Assembly (NCBI RefSeq): GCF_036227225.1
Contig: NZ_CP109444.1
Span: 11,389,501-11,453,500 of the forward strand
Length of the DNA stretch: 64,000 bases
DNA from: Streptomyces sp. NBC_01478
GTDB taxonomy: Bacteria > Actinomycetota > Actinomycetes > Streptomycetales > Streptomycetaceae
Direction: 5' to 3'
Shown here: in pieces, positions 62,957-64,000 of the stretch
How positions within the stretch are numbered: position 1 is the stretch's first letter
How the letters are laid out: each line of letters starts with the position of its first letter
The notes under the pieces: model-generated
The model's input: the letters and a program-made list of their open reading frames with translations, nothing else
The model's database searches: none
Told to the model about the DNA's origin: nothing
Position numbers and translations under genes: made by a program

Positions 62957-63913
62957 GTGTCCACCGTCCGTCTGCGTCGCGTCGCCGTCCTCGTGTTCGA
63001 AGGCGCCAAGCCGCTCGACGTCGGAATCCCCGCGCAGGTGTTCACGACACGGGCGAGCATGCCGTACGAGGTGCGGCTGTGCGGTGCGGCGCCGGGGCTG
63101 GTGACCGGGGGCGACGGGCTGTCGTACCACGTCGCCGACGGTCTCGACGCGCTGACCTGGGCCGACATCGTGTTCCTGCCCGGCTATCGGTTCCCGGACC
63201 GGGAGGACCCGCCGCAGGCCGTCCTCGATGCGCTGATCGCCGCGCACCACCGGGGCGCGCGGCTCGCCGCGATCTCGACCGGCGCCTTCGCGCTCGCCGC
63301 CACGGGGCTGCTCGACGGCCGGCGCGCCACGACGCACTGGCACTACACGCGGGCGCTCGCGGCGAAGTACCCGCTCGTCAACGTTGACGAGAACGTCCTG
63401 TTCGTCGACGAGGGCAGCGTGCTGACCTCGGCGGGCGCCGCCTCCGGTATCGACCTGTGCCTGCACATCCTGCGCGGCGACCTCGGAGTGGCCGCGTCCA
63501 ACCACGCGGCCCGGCGCCTGGTCGCGGCCCCCTACCGCAGCGGCGGTCAGGCGCAGTACGTGCCGCGCAGCGTGCCCGAGCCGCTCGGTGAACGGTTCGC
63601 CGCCACGCGGGAGTGGGCGCTGCACCGGCTCGGCGAGCCCCTCACCCTGGACACACTGGCCCGGCAGGCCGCCGTCTCACCGCGCACGTTCTCGCGCCGC
63701 TTCGTCGACGAGACCGGCTACACCCCGATGCAGTGGGTCATGCGCGCCCGCATCGACATGGCCCGCGAGCTCCTCGAACGGTCCGAGCGCGGTGTCGAGC
63801 AGATCGCCGTCGACGTCGGTCTCGGCACCGGCGCGAATCTCCGGCTCCACTTCCACCGCCTCCTCGGCACGACGCCGAGCGAGTACCGGCGCACCTTCGC
63901 CCAGGGCGAGTAG
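62957..63913 (+). CDS. GlxA-type AraC-family regulator
   Basis: A 318-residue regulator. The N-terminal DJ-1/PfpI-like domain spans 1-190 (RRVAVLVFEGAKPLDVGIPA, GARLAAISTGAFALAATGLL with the nucleophile-position residue Thr/Gly instead of Cys). The C-terminal AraC double helix-turn-helix covers about 215-315 (LDTLARQAAVSPRTFSRRFV, GVEQIAVDVGLGTGANLRLH). GlxA relatives are widespread Streptomyces activators. GTG 62957 begins the conserved part. Targets are unknown. Confidence 0.88.
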   Translation: MSTVRLRRVAVLVFEGAKPLDVGIPAQVFTTRASMPYEVRLCGAAPGLVTGGDGLSYHVADGLDALTWADIVFLPGYRFPDREDPPQAVLDALIAAHHRGARLAAISTGAFALAATGLLDGRRATTHWHYTRALAAKYPLVNVDENVLFVDEGSVLTSAGAASGIDLCLHILRGDLGVAASNHAARRLVAAPYRSGGQAQYVPRSVPEPLGERFAATREWALHRLGEPLTLDTLARQAAVSPRTFSRRFVDETGYTPMQWVMRARIDMARELLERSERGVEQIAVDVGLGTGANLRLHFHRLLGTTPSEYRRTFAQGE

Positions 63914-64000
63914 CTCCACGCCAGGTGTGGCGAAATCCTTTTGAACCATGGCGATCACGCCACTGTCCGCGACGGTCACCGCGCGCGAGCCTGGTGGAGA
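63914..64000. other. window edge, no gene assigned
   Basis: The last 87 bases contain a plus-strand ATG at 63948 with an open frame to the edge (MAITPLSATVTAREPGG) but no ribosome binding site. Too short to judge. Confidence 0.3.

Overview
The window is high-GC actinobacterial chromosome, almost certainly Streptomyces. Third codon positions are strongly G/C, GTG starts are common, and it carries Streptomyces family signatures: a DUF397 gene beside an XRE/DUF5753 regulator, DUF574 methyltransferases, divergent STAS and anti-sigma ATPase genes, and a mycosin-like subtilase. It looks like an accessory, plastic region: four IS elements or IS-based structures and about ten gene remnants are interspersed with intact operons.

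Layout. 1-5.7 kb: the 3' end of a LuxR regulator, remnants, an IS5-family element, and an XRE/MmyB-type regulator whose palindromic operator recurs upstream of a SnoaL-like gene. 5.7-12.7 kb: a two-component system divergent from a secreted protein, a subtilase, an MMPL transporter and a DUF2993 lipoprotein-like protein. 13.7-29.4 kb: a large reactive-sulfur island with a CsoR/CstR-type repressor, two sulfide:quinone-reductase-like flavoproteins, a persulfide dioxygenase-rhodanese fusion, three further rhodaneses, TauE/SafE, TusE/DsrC-like and DsrE2-like sulfur carriers, peroxiredoxin, thioredoxin, OsmC, a NifS-like enzyme and DUF302. Eleven copies of one 16-bp palindrome, ATACCC-N4-GGGTAT, lie in front of these units. 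29.4-32.4 kb: a DUF2202 protein divergent from a second two-component system with a His/Met-rich sensor. 33-41 kb: housekeeping and stress genes, an anti-sigma/anti-anti-sigma pair, a second MMPL protein, a PobA-like monooxygenase and an alpha/beta hydrolase that lacks its nucleophilic serine.

41.2-46 kb: a Cys-containing leader peptide precedes two flavin-dependent (luciferase-like) monooxygenases, the second frameshifted; an ArsR-like regulator and a DUF1684 protein follow. 46-53 kb: a DUF397/XRE pair, then a composite IS structure carrying a rifampin ADP-ribosyltransferase (arr), with a second IS inserted at the arr stop codon; beyond it a DUF574 methyltransferase, a sigma-like protein and another IS5-family element. 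53-64 kb: a DUF427 protein, two membrane proteins, two cobalamin riboswitches controlling cbtBA and a btuFCD-like importer, an SDR, a RHH/Fic-like toxin-antitoxin pair and an AraC/GlxA regulator.

How it works together. The sulfur island reads as one regulon. The repressor (two cysteines, without the copper-binding histidine) would be released by per- or polysulfides. Sulfide is then oxidised by the SQR-like enzymes, sulfane sulfur is moved by rhodanese, TusE and DsrE proteins, persulfide is oxidised to sulfite by the dioxygenase, and sulfite leaves through TauE. Several uncharacterised genes (DUF302, a PIG-L deacetylase, two small proteins) sit under the same operators and are candidate new members. 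All function calls are from reading the sequence; no database search was run.
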